Source: Rhynchonema sp. JSB1_4 | Lineage: Eukaryota; Nematoda; Chromadorea; Monhysterida; Xyalidae | Length of the DNA stretch: 64,000 nucleotides | NCBI GenBank assembly: GCA_030248065.1 | Contig: JASAMV010000274.1 | Coordinates: 26,829-90,828 of the forward strand | Reading direction: 5' to 3' | In this document: positions 51,490 through 62,732 of the stretch, piece by piece | Position numbering within the stretch: the stretch's first letter is position 1 | Layout of the letters: every line of letters starts with the position of its first letter | Notes under the pieces: generated by a model | The model's input: the letters and a program-made list of their open reading frames with translations, nothing else | The model's database searches: none | Told to the model about the DNA's origin: nothing | Made by a program: the position numbers and the translations under genes

Positions 51490-51775
51490 TGGGGAACGGG
51501 GCGGAAAACTGGTACAATAGGTATCCCCCGATGTTTGTCATGGTATGGTAGGTATCCCCCGATTTTTACCCCGGTACAGTAGGTATCCCCCTGATTTTGC
51601 CCAAAGTGTGCCTATTTTTAAACAAAATGGTCAAAATTAGTGTAAAATCGGTGGTTTTTGCCTCAAAATACCCAAAACTCGCGCGCGCACGATTCCACGC
51701 ATAATAAAAACGGTACAGTAGGGATCCCCCTCTCTGAGCCCGGTACAGTAGGTATCCCCCTCCAGAGTACCTCCA
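51490..51775. mobile_element. Element with GGTACAGTAGGTATCCCCC units
   Basis: Five copies of a GGTACAGTAGGTATCCCCC-like unit sit at the two ends, around a core that includes TTAGTGTAAAATCGGTGG. The same end sequence (CCCTCCAGAGTACCTCCAAC) appears in reverse orientation at 62733, and the core reappears near 63780-63870. It is therefore a second member of the family seen at the right edge of the window. Confidence 0.65.
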
Positions 51776-53166
51776 ACACGAGTTCATGGACATGACGTGC
51801 TGATAAAAGTTACGCTAAAATAAGCCAAGCATGACCCACGACCAACCGGGAAAACATTTGAAGTACGTGGTCATGCACGGAAACCTCGGATCAGCAAAAT
51901 TACCCATTCGACCCGGACATGGAAACCTGCAAACAATTGAAATCGTACTGCAAGTGCGATTGACTGAAGAGAAAATTCGGAAATCGTTACGCACAACAAA
52001 CTTTTTTCAAGAAATGATAAGATCCAACGAAATATCATCAAGGATGTGTGAAGTACATAACCTGTAATACATGCTCAGTTTTGTATCGGTGCCACACAAT
52101 GGAATCAAGCGACGGTTTCGACACCGGTTATCGCGCAAGTCAAAAGCCTGTAAATGGCAACGTTCGATGAACGAACATTCGAGTTTTCTAACATGACCGG
52201 TTTTTTCACACTAAAAGGTCACGTGACCAATCCCGATGTTAAACTAACAACCCCAGCTTCTCTGGCTCGGCCAGATACGCACGATTGGCCCGAACTCTTA
52301 TGCCCGCGTTTTTTGAAAAAAAAGCACCAGAACCCGGGAAACGCAAAGCATGACCTTTGAAAATGTTTGACGGACTTCGCTTCTATCAATATCTGGCTGA
52401 ACATAAACTGACTTCAGTATCATACGAGCACCATTTCAGTTGTGCGTTTAGTTGTTCATCGCATCGCCAATAGAATTCGGAGCACACATGGCCAGTTGGT
52501 AAATAAAAGCTGGAAAATGCAAAGGATAATCGAGGGTGCTGAGTGGACTAGTTTGATAGAAGCCGTCAAAACCAGCGGTACCGCTGCGGCAGTGTGAATA
52601 TGACAATGGATATTAAAAACGGAATCAAAGCGCAAATTTCAAAAGCCGCTGATTAGATTGTATCAGTGCTCATTTCCCAAACCAACCCTTTTCCAACACA
52701 ATCAAACGCAAGGGATGTCGACCGGGCCAACACGATATCAGCGCACAACAATGACACAACGAGCACGGGCACCAAGCAGTTGTTGGCAAAGTTGCAACAC
52801 ATATCAGGCCAATGCGATGCTCGAAACCTGCAACAACGCGGTGTTCACGCAAACCACTTATCCACTCAAAGCTTCCACCCACAACGCTGCTGAGCTGCGC
52901 TCCCAACAGAGCAAAAGCGCGGGTTGTCTCATACCTCGACTACGAAGACATGAAACCAGCAAAAATATGCGCATGACCACGCGTTCTGTTCGCCAATAGA
53001 ACAGATTTCATTCGTCAATCAACGACCACATCGAAACAGGAAAGAACAGCTTTTATCCTTTGAAGAAAGCGCAACACGTTCACACTTGAAGTGCGGGTCA
53101 GGGATCAACCACAAAAAGCTAGCATTGTGTGAAATGGTCCAATCGTGAATAAAAAACAGGAGTAAA

Positions 53167-53306
53167 AAATTGAGCAATATGCGAAAGTAATAAAGAATTA
53201 CTGAGGTAAGAATGGCGAAAATATAAGCACAAATGGAAAATTGAGCAAAATGCGAAGTAATAAATAATTACTGAGGTAAAAATGGTGAGAATACAAGCAC
53301 AAATGG
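53167..53306. repeat. 70-bp tandem duplication downstream of peritrophin gene 1
   Basis: Two 70-base copies (53167-53236 and 53237-53306), differing at about eight positions plus small indels, share AATTACTGAGGTAA and ATAAGCACAAATGG-like ends. The start of a third copy follows. Confidence 0.85.
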
Positions 53307-53651
53307 AAAATTAGCAACAATAACAACACCTTAACAGCTAATATCGAAAGCATCTGCCACATGCATGCTAAACAGCACCGTATCCAGTCAAATATCGCAA
53401 ATGCAAAGCTCTCATATCATCCTTTCCCGTGAAGATACCCTGTAGATAGTCTAGCAAAACACGAAAATCACAAGCTGCCTGAGAAAATTAAATACCACAC
53501 AAACAAACAGAGAAGCAAAATAACAAACAAGAATATGAAAACCAAGTGTCACGATGGCATAGTAAATGATATGGACACGGAAAACAGAGACATTGATAAA
53601 CAATAAGAAGTATTATTCAAAACCAAAACAACGAGACTGGCGGGAATTCTT

Positions 53652-56600
53652 TCAGTTGCATTGATCATCGGCGGATGCACAGTCCTGCATTGTGCAAAAA
53701 CAGATACAGTGCAGATAGTGGACATGGACACCACAACAATGCACCCCCCATACCTGCAGCTCAATATCGAAGCGCGGACTGTCATCTGGACACACGAGAA
53801 TGTATCGAATCGAGCTGAGACACACCACAGTGCGATGGCAGTTAGTCGGATGTGCGTACAGACCAGAACGACCACGACAGAAGCTCGTCAGATCTGGGGT
53901 AAGGAGACACATTTGTCATTGATCCGACTACAGTCATGTCCCGTTACATGCACTTCAATGGGACCCGATGAAAAAGATGAAAAGTGCGAGTTGGTGATTG
54001 GCCACAACGAAGGTGCCTGTGATGGTACAAAGTCGATACGAACCACCCACCTGGCACAACGTCATCCTTGGGTGGTGCTGGTTGACCGCAGTCGGGCACG
54101 TGCAACGCCAGACGACATTCGTTGATGGACAGGTCGAACGAGAAACCCTGAATAACAACGACCGGTACGACCAGAGCTCGTCATAGCACACGCGCACAAC
54201 GGCGCCCAACCTCAGTGCATTCAAACTGCCACGCACTGCCGTCCTCCTCACAGTAGTAGTACCGGCCGCAGTCGTCCGGGTCGCGATAGTAGCCGATGTC
54301 ACGCGCGTCACACGTGAATTCGTTGGCTGCAATTGCACGAGCTAAGGCTGTGCAAATTTAGAGCCCGCCCCAACTGTTGGATCGCACTGTTTGACCGCCT
54401 AAATCTCTTATAGAAGCAATACAATCGAAAAAGCGCGAAACGGGTGCGGTCGGAGAACGTGCGCGACGGTACCTCAACCCAACCAGCAGTCGTACCCTGT
54501 GGTTTCGTGCCACACGGTGCCGTGACGTCATCCGGCGACATGCACAATCGTCGAGTAGGGTGGAATACCAGTCCAGCTGGACATCGTTGCACCATCAGCA
54601 CCTCGTGACTGTGACACACCACGTACGCGCTGCAATCACCTGCAAACAAAAACGTAGCTGCAATTTGGAAATTCTTTGTGAGTTTTTACTCAGCTAAGTA
54701 GCTCCCAGGCGTTTTGCGGCTTGCAATGACAGCCAGGCAATACCACATCACTGAGTGGACTGTGAACTAACCGTCGACGGCATAGAATCCATCAGCGCGA
54801 GCGCACGACGGCGCCAGCTGCGCCTCTTCACAGTCAGCCAACTGTGACCGACGCACGCACGTGTCCGTTTCGCTGTAACAGCACCGCGTACATAAAAGTA
54901 TATTGCAATTTTATGAATCAGAGTGATCATACCTTTCAAACACGGTCTTTGCGGGACATCGTGTCTCGAACGCAGTGCCGTGCACACACGTGTAGAACAC
55001 GGGCGCACACACGCCGGATGCGTAGTTGCCGTTGGCACGGGTTGAACAGTCGAAATCAATCACTGTAGCACATGCAAAACCGATATTTTTGTCCTAGCTG
55101 TTTTTTTCACCACTGTTTTGTCCGCCACACACAGTGCTCCCACCCCCACTTTATAGTGAATATTCTTGAACCATATTTCAACAGTGACGGAAAATCGAAT
55201 CGAATCACACACTCACGTCGAATCACTCCCGGTTCATGCACCACGGCTGCCGTCGTCGTCTGCACACCACCACACGCCTCGACGTACTCGATCTCAAGGC
55301 ACGAATCGGTCACAACGTCGAACACCTGTGCGACAAACAACTGCGCTCAATTGTGCCGACACAAACATCGCTGGCGAGAAGGAGAAGTTACGGCGCTCTT
55401 AGAATTGTCGTACTACATATTCTCCAGGCATAGGACAGTGGCGACAAATACCCATGCGTACCAGATCCAGCGGGCAACGCATCAAGAACGGAGTACCGAA
55501 CGCGCACGATATGTAGCTGGTGGCACACGGTTCATTCGGATGCGGAATGTTGTAGTACCCACGGTCACGCACCGCATCGCACAGCACACCTGTGCGAACC
55601 GAACATGTCCAGTCAGCGCACTGTACGTATGTACATGTTTTCAGAACAACAGACCTTCAACAATCTCCGGGTCGGGGTACTCGATCGGTTGCGGGGGCAC
55701 GGTTGATGTACCACCACACGTCTTGACGTACCTGCGTGCATTTGTGATTGATTGTTGGTGTCGTCAACCTGTTGATCAACGTCAACAACTCACTGTTCAT
55801 TCAAACAATGTCGAGATGGGGGATCGAATTTGAGATCACCATGACATCGACGTTGATAGGCCACCTGCGACACGCACGAGAAGTAGACCGACGAACACGG
55901 CTTGTTCGGATGCGGGTAGTCGCCACTGCGTCGAGACGTGCAATCGTAGCGCACATCTGCACAGTAGTTGGTCAGGCTGAGGCTACTGGCCTAGCAACGC
56001 TACAAACCTTGAAATTTTGGAGATCTAACAAAAAATTTTGCTCACCCTGCCCAGGAAAACAACGTCTTTACCCAACCCATTTGGGGGTACAGATTTTTTC
56101 AGCGAGCGAGAGCTGGCAGAGCAGTGTTGCGTGCAAATCAATGACCAACAACATCAACATGGCGCTAACCATCCAACAACGGCAACGGTCGTGGCACGGG
56201 TGTGATCGGCGCGGGCGTATGTCGTCCGCCGCACGCAGACACGAACGAATCGAACAGACATTGATCGCTGTGTTCGTCGTACACCAGACTCGAATGCGCA
56301 CATTGGCGTTCGATCGCACACGCATGACCTGCAGCAACGGGTGGATTGGGGCACGGACAAGCTGGACAGCGACAAGGACGACTGTATACCTTCGGGACAC
56401 GTGTAGAACGTTGACGAACAGCCATCCTCGGGATCCGGAAAGTTGCCCACTCGGTTGCCACACGGGACCAGGCATGCACCGGTCTGCAACAAGGAAGCTG
56501 TTGTGATCTGATCGATACATTCCCGATTTAGGGCACAAATCAGATCAACCGTTGTTGTCGTGGTGGGTGGTCGTGTGGCTGATCGTGTGGTCCGGCGTGT

Positions 56601-59600
56601 GACCGCGGTCGGTCGTGTGCTGGTCGTCGGCGGTCGGCCACCGCAAACCGCAATCACTGATCGTGCTTTACATGACAGGTCACTCGGGTCGAATGCCTGT
56701 CAGGTGCATGTGTGAACATTGTTGCGTAACAGAACAACCATACAGTTGGCTGGTCACAAATAAAGATGGCGGACGCGACCGACCGACGATGGCCCCCGAA
56801 CGCACCAACAATCGATTACCACACTCCCTTTGCGAGGCCCGACCTCGATCGTCACATTGCCAGAAGAAATGCGAACACGGCTGGTCGGAATCGGCGTAGA
56901 AACCGGCTGATCGACGCGAACAGTCAAAGCTCGGGGATGCGACACTTGAACGTGGAGGAGGGGATGTCTGCAATCAAGTGCGTCGCTGTGTTTTGCTGCC
57001 AATTGTGCTAGTGCCTCACGTGCAACGCAACTTTGGCGGCAGCTCAAGTCAAACCAACTCCCAAGCCATCATGCAATTGAGTCCTGATCTGCCACACACT
57101 GCTTAACAAGCGGAAGCATAATTGGGTTTGGGTAGTGGCCCTGCCGGAAAACAATGGAGGTGCAAACAGCGGAGTACCAACCGCAGCTAACAGGTCTACA
57201 CTCCAGGACCCCAAGCATGAAACAGCTGGGTTAAAGTTGACACATAATGTTTCCAACAACAAGCGTCGTAACCGACGCAAACAAACCGTAATTGTGGTCG
57301 TGGTTGGTTCACTGCCACCGCATTCAAGAATGAAGCCCTTGGACCGACACACACCACGACGAATGTCGAACGCCTGAATTAATTCAAAGTGTGCGCAAGA
57401 AAACAACAAGCCGCTCGCCAACCTGAGTGGGATCGGGGCATCGTTTCACAATAGCCCTACCACTCGAGGTGCAACGCCAGAAGTATTCATTGCAGGGTTG
57501 GTCGATATCGAGATAGAAGCCTGCCGGTAGCCCACGACAGTCAAATGCCCGTGTTGTTGTTGTGCTTGGCGTGGTCGTCGTAGGTTGGCATACAGACACC
57601 AGACCACGCTCACGACATGCAACACGCTCAATGTCGAATGCCTGAATGCAGTAATATATTGCGGCAACAAAAAAACGCACAAAGAATGGCACACATCTGA
57701 TCAACCAGAGTGGGGTTTGAACAGCGCTTCATAATGGCCCGGCCCCTCGAGTCACATCGCCAGAAATACTCGTTGCACGGCTGTTCGGGCACCAGATGAT
57801 ATCCCCTTTCGCGATCAGTGCAATCGAAGAATTGGCCTAAACATACAGATCATATTAACGCGTTCGTGTCAGGCAACATTGATTATGTACGTGATCATCT
57901 ACCGCATGCTGCCAACATACCGGCGACAGTCGCTGCATTCTCGAAGCCATCGGTGCTGGTCGGTGGTTGAATCGTGGTGGTCAGCACAGGTGTGCTTGGA
58001 CGACACTCACGCACTGTGGTGCGGGCACGACATGCCACACGATCAATGTCGAACGCCTATAAACACTGATGTGCGCGTACCCATAAAAACAGCGACGATA
58101 AAAAAAACCGATTCTGACCACTGACTGACCAGTGTTGGATTTGAACAGCGCTTCATAATGGCCCTGCCCCTCGAGTCACACCGCCAGAAATACTCGTTGC
58201 ACGGCTGTTCGGGCACCAGATGATATCCAGTTGCGCGACCAGTGCAATCGAAGAATTGACCTGGACGTGCGCGCATAGGAACCAAGAAGTAGATAAAATC
58301 GGGCAAAAGCGAGACAAAATACAGCTTCCAACCGGCACCAGTGGCTGCGTTCTCGAATTCGGCCGTAGTCGGTGCCGGGCTGGTTGGCTGACATTCACGC
58401 ACGTCACTGCGAGCACGACAGGCGATGCGGTCGATGTCGAATGCCTGCATTTAGGTGTGCCGTCCTTGACATGTCCACATAGAGAAATAAAGTAAAAATT
58501 AACCGACGTTGTCAATCATGACGTTGTCACTCGCTTCACTACACAGCTAAATTAACAATAACAAACCAATGTTGGATTCGAACATCGTTTCATAATAGCG
58601 CTGCCCCTCGAGTCACACCGCCAGAAATATTCGTTGCACGGCTGTTCGGGCACCAGATAGTATCCGGCCGTCTTGCCAGCGCAATCGAAGAGTTGGCCTG
58701 AAGCTCCGTGAGAGTTGCAAATGACCGTCCTCAACCACACATCACAGTACCAACAATAGCAATGACAACTAACCTGACCCGGTGGCTGCATTTTCGAAAT
58801 CGGTTGTCGCTGCCGTGGTAGTGGTTGGCTGCTCAGTGGCGCTGGTGATAGTCGTTGTGGGTGGCGGTGGTGCCTGTCGACATTCTAACACCTCACTTTC
58901 CGATCGACAAGCTATGCGACGCCGGTCGAATCGCTGTAACGTACAACGCGACATACACAGGAATCCGGATATATGATGCTAAATTTTCGGAATTTGCAAG
59001 ATAGATTTGCTAGATAGTTGGTGTGCGCCACTGAACTTTACTGCACTGCACCACTGAAACAACACAAGATAGTATCAGTTAAATCGCACCGACCAATGTT
59101 GGGTTCGAGCAACGTTTCATGACGGCCCTGCCAAATACGTCGCAACGCCAGAAGTACTCGTTGCACGGCTGTTCGGGCACAAGGTAGAATCCCTGCTGCT
59201 TACCAATGCAGCTGAACGATGCACCGGCAGCTGCAAACGGTTCTTGAATGTTGAATTTGACGCAACAAACACGCTAAATTGAACAGTTCAGCCCACCAGT
59301 GGCTGCATTTTCGAAGGCACCAAACGTTGACGTTGGAGAGGTTGGAGGTCCGTTGGTGGTGACGGTGATAGTGGGAGGTGGAGTGGCAGCCGGTGTGGGT
59401 GGTTGACAATCACGCACCGAGTCACGTGACCGACATGCAATGCGACGCGCGTCGAATGCCTGAGACACAAATGAGAAGATTGTCAAAGTCAATCATGACG
59501 TTGTCACTCACTTCACTACACAGCTAAATTAACAATAACAAACCAATGTTGGATTCGAGCATCGTTTCATAATAGCCCTGCCCCTCGAGTCACACCGCCA

Positions 59601-61433
59601 GAAATATTCGTTGCACGGCTGTTCGGGCACCAGATAGTATCCGGCCGTCTTGCCAGTGCAATCAAAAAACTGTCCAGCACCGGTGGCTGCATTCTCGAAG
59701 TCTGACGCGGTCGTTGTCGGTGCTGCGGTCGTGGTTGGAGCAGCGGTTGTGCTCTAAACTTTGATGCAGCGGTCAAAAACACAAATGTGCGTCTGTAAAA
59801 GGACCAGGTCGAACATAGGAAGCACTCTCACCCTGGTGACCGGGATCGGCGTGGTTGGCCAACATTCGTGAACATCTGTGCGCGGCTGACACGCCACGCG
59901 ACGAATATCAAACGCCTGACAAACACAACGATTAGCTGAAGTTCTCAATTTTGTCATCCGCAACCTGACCAAAACCAACCAATGTTGGATTCGAGCATCG
60001 TTTCATAATAGCGCTGCCCCTCGAGTCACACCGCCAGAAGTACTCGTTGCACGGCTGTTCGGGCACCAGATAGTATCCGGCCGTCTTGCCAGTGCAATCG
60101 AAGAGCTGTCCAGCACCGGTGGCTGCATTCTCGAAATCTGCCGCTGCTGTTGTGGACGCCGGCGGTGGCGTTGTTAGACGAGCGGTGGTGCGCTGCAAAA
60201 ACATGTGCTCTTTTCGCACATTTATTTTCTTGCCAAACGACGCAAAAACCAACAAAAACGCAATTAGCACACCAACCACAGTCGTTGGTCGTGTGGCGGT
60301 CGGGGCATCAGTGGTCGCTTGACATTCGCGCACAGTATGGCGAGCGCGGCAAGCAACGCGACGAATATCGAATGCCTGGTGAGATCGAGGACACTGATCG
60401 TATGCGGAAAACGTAAAAGAGACAACCAAAAAAACCACCCAACACCCACACCACAAACACACAAACAAACCCCCACAAAAAAACACCAACCCACATTGCG
60501 TCCGTGAGTGAACAATTGTTGACTCATCTCCCCTTCATGTAAATTTTTTTGCCCTAGCTTTGTTCAGCATAAACGTTTTTTAACGAAATGAGCACCAAAC
60601 GCTCTCTGTACTTTACACATGGGCAGATGAGACACCCTCTACCTGTGCCGGATTGGAGCACCGTTTCATGATGGCCTGTCCCCGTTCGTCACACCGCCAG
60701 AAGTACTCGTTGCACGGCTGTTCGGGCACCAGATGATATCCAGCTGCGCGACCAGTGCAATCGAAGATCGCCGTGCTCGGGGCCGCGTCCGGGAACGTTG
60801 GTGTGCTCGGCTGAAATAGTGCTGCCACTCAATGTGATATTGCGATTGATTTATAAAAATGAGTTCAACGATATGATAGCTAGACATGGCACGCACACTT
60901 GTTACTGTAGTCGGTGACGGTGTCTGCAACAAATAAGTGAAGTTTTTATGCTTTACAGTCTTTCCAGTGATGGCTCTTGAAAGCACCAACCTCCGGTGCC
61001 AATGTACGGTAATATTCGTCAAAGTAACGTCTATAAAGGTCGAGCAATGACTGTGTGGTCGGGGGCTCGGTCGTGGACAAAGGCGCAGTGCACTCGCGTA
61101 CATCCGATCGACCAACACACCGAATACGACGGACGTCAAATGCCTGCAAAGACAACATTTGTCACACACAAGTCTATCTAACTGTCAATGTTGCAGGTTG
61201 CACCCTCAAAAACATGGACCGACATGCGACGGATTTGAACATCGTTTCAGGACGGAACGGCCACGAGAGTCACATCTCCAAAAATACTCGTTGCATGGTT
61301 GTTCCGGCACGAGGTAGTAGCCGGCCTCGTTTCCGGCACAGTTGAACGGTTGTGGCACGGCATCGATTGTTTGTAAACTCGCGAAAATTGTCACGATTGA
61401 CACGACACTGGGCGCGAACGCGGACCAACTCAT
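53652..61433 (-). CDS. Peritrophin gene 1: secreted protein with 17 chitin-binding domains, 31 exons
   Basis: Exons in coding order: 61433-61224, 61143-60991, 60810-60643, 60375-60277, 60192-59980, 59915-59832, 59753-59544, 59459-59297, 59230-59094, 58933-58774, 58697-58567, 58444-58333, 58260-58130, 58056-57921, 57836-57706, 57641-57423, 57373-57287, 56967-56806, 56696-56390, 56328-56170, 55956-55794, 55731-55655, 55589-55462, 55325-55217, 55062-54933, 54872-54772, 54639-54496, 54326-54211, 54147-54051, 53893-53754, 53684-53652. These sum to 4410 bases (1469 residues) with every phase matching. A signal peptide ends near TIDA (residue 25). Seventeen CBM14 domains follow. The first nine carry GYxLVPEQPCNEYFWRC almost unchanged and are joined by Thr/Pro-rich linkers, several ending FENAATGAG; the last eight are diverged. 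In the repeats an intron always splits the domain before AFDxRRxAC. There is no membrane anchor. The likely role is structural: cross-linking chitin in cuticle, gut lining or eggshell. The start codon follows a Harbinger-free but hAT-loaded flank. Confidence 0.93.
57423..61380 (-). repeat. Nine near-identical chitin-binding units in peritrophin gene 1
   Basis: The units start with FNC/FDC-type motifs in the exons beginning 61433, 60810, 60192, 59753, 59230, 58697, 58260, 57836 and 57641 (the last within one exon). The DNA is also similar, with repeated blocks such as AACGAGTATTTCTGGCG on the minus strand, so sequence was duplicated or homogenised recently. The units nearest the C-terminal side (57641 and beyond) are more diverged. 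Confidence 0.9.
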
Positions 61434-61473
61434 GTTGACGCGTGCGAGCCGCTGCGAAACTCGCACAATTTGA

Positions 61474-61786
61474 CCGAGAACCAGTGTAGTTCCTGGGGGG
61501 AGGGGGGACCCCCCTAAAGTACACTAATTTCCCCGACCAAGGTACACTAGTACACTAATTCCCCCTCCGGGTGAATGTGTGATTTTTTGGTCAATGTTCT
61601 CAAAATATCAAAATACCCTTTTCATGAAGAAAGGGGTAAAAATAGGTCAAATTTTCTACCTCAAAAAGTGACTTTTTCCTGATTTTGGGTCTTCCCCCTT
61701 CCCCCTGAGGGAGGTACACTAATTTCCGAAAAAGTAGGGAGGTACACTAATTTCCCCGCCGGATCAGGAACTACACTGCCGAGAGC
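61474..61786. mobile_element. hAT-type MITE, copy 1
   Basis: The body 61482-61778 (297 bases) has CAGTGTAGTTCCTGG-type terminal inverted repeats. Flanking octamers ccgagaac and ccgagagc differ at one position, an 8-bp target duplication as made by hAT transposases. The inside carries GGTACACTA...CCCC units. It ends 49 bases from the start codon of peritrophin gene 1. Confidence 0.82.
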
Positions 61787-62233
61787 GACAGGACTATACT
61801 GTCATAAAGAACGGTTTTTTGTTTTTCGTGAAAAAAAGGGATTTTTTCGAAAAAACTGTTTTTTTTCAAATATTTTTCCAGTACTTAAGAAAGTAATTTC
61901 GAAAAATATAACAATTTCAGTGCAAAATTTTTTCGAAGTAACCAGAGTGTTCTTGAAGAGTGTTGAAGTCAGTCCAAAACACTTGGTTTACACGCTTTTT
62001 GGCCCATTTTGGGTTAATTTTCGTGCTTGAGCCAATTTTTCACCAACATCGAAAAACTCATCAGTTTTGCATTGCAATTTTTTGGCGAAATTGGAATAAA
62101 GTATGGATACTTTTCCGATCAAAACCCGAAAAGGTACCCACGGAAAAATAAATTGAAAAGTATCGGGAAAAAACGGCTTTTTTCGGTTTTTTTCGGAAAA
62201 CCGGTTTTTTCAGCCTGCCAGTATAGACAGGAC
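61787..62233. mobile_element. hAT-type element, second family, flanked by GACAGGAC
   Basis: The body 61795-62225 has ends TATACTGTCA and TATACTGGCA (inverted) and an interior rich in GAAAAAA/TTTTTTC. GACAGGAC octamers stand at both ends (61787-61794 and 62226-62233). The 8-bp duplication suggests hAT. There is no coding capacity. Confidence 0.75.
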
Positions 62234-62626
62234 CAGTGTAGTTCCTGGTCCGGGGGGGAACATGCGGTACCCCCCTTTTTTCGGAGGGGGAACAGACGTA
62301 CCCACCTGGGGGGAAGGGGGGAGGGACCCGGAAGGGGGGGAGGACCCAAATTTGGAGAAAAGTCATTTTTTGAGGTCGAAAACTTGGCTCATTTTTGCCC
62401 CTCTCAATAAAAAGGGTATTGTGGCGATTTTTGACGACATTGACCTAAAAATCACTCATTTTATGCCTAAAATGCCTATTTCAGGCCAAAATTTGCCTAT
62501 TTTAGGTAAAAATTGGGGAAGCGGACGTACTCGGAGGGGGAACAGTGGGGCAGGCGTACCATGGAGGGGGAACAGACGTACCCGAGGGGGGACCCCCTCC
62601 CCCCCAGGAACTACACTGGACAGGAC
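62226..62626. mobile_element. hAT-type MITE, copy 2
   Basis: The body 62234-62618 (385 bases) has the same CAGTGTAGTTCCTGG ends as copies 1 and 3. It is flanked by perfect GACAGGAC octamers (62226-62233 and 62619-62626). The left octamer is shared with the neighbouring element, so this copy inserted into that element's own target duplication. Confidence 0.85.
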
Positions 62627-62732
62627 AGATAGTGGGAACTAGGGGCTTTTTGCCATTTTTACACGCCACCGACGGACTTGTCGTGCTTATGTGAGATAAA
62701 ATCAAGGGCGGATCCAGGGCCACAGGAGCCAT

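Larger units (their letters stand above)
51419..53651. other. Region between the two peritrophin genes
   Basis: Upstream flank of peritrophin gene 2 and downstream flank of peritrophin gene 1. It contains a repeat element at 51490-51775 and a tandem duplication at 53167-53306. A short frame near 52670-52906 (-) has no six-Cys pattern. No further chitin-binding exon or signal peptide could be found for gene 2. Confidence 0.6.

Noticed and set aside
55072..56506. Two plus-strand open frames of about 250 codons
   Set aside because: They lie opposite peritrophin gene 1 exons, overlap each other and show Arg/Thr/His-rich chance composition; the minus strand has six-Cys domains with matching splice phases.
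60905..60935. Possible 26-base micro-exon (TPSPTTVT) in peritrophin gene 1
   Set aside because: Its donor leaves phase 1 while the next exon needs phase 0; joining 60991 directly to 60810 keeps the frame.
57700..61400. Regularly spaced repeats resembling a CRISPR-like array
   Set aside because: The repeat units are protein-coding domain exons of 130-220 bases with intron signals; not CRISPR.
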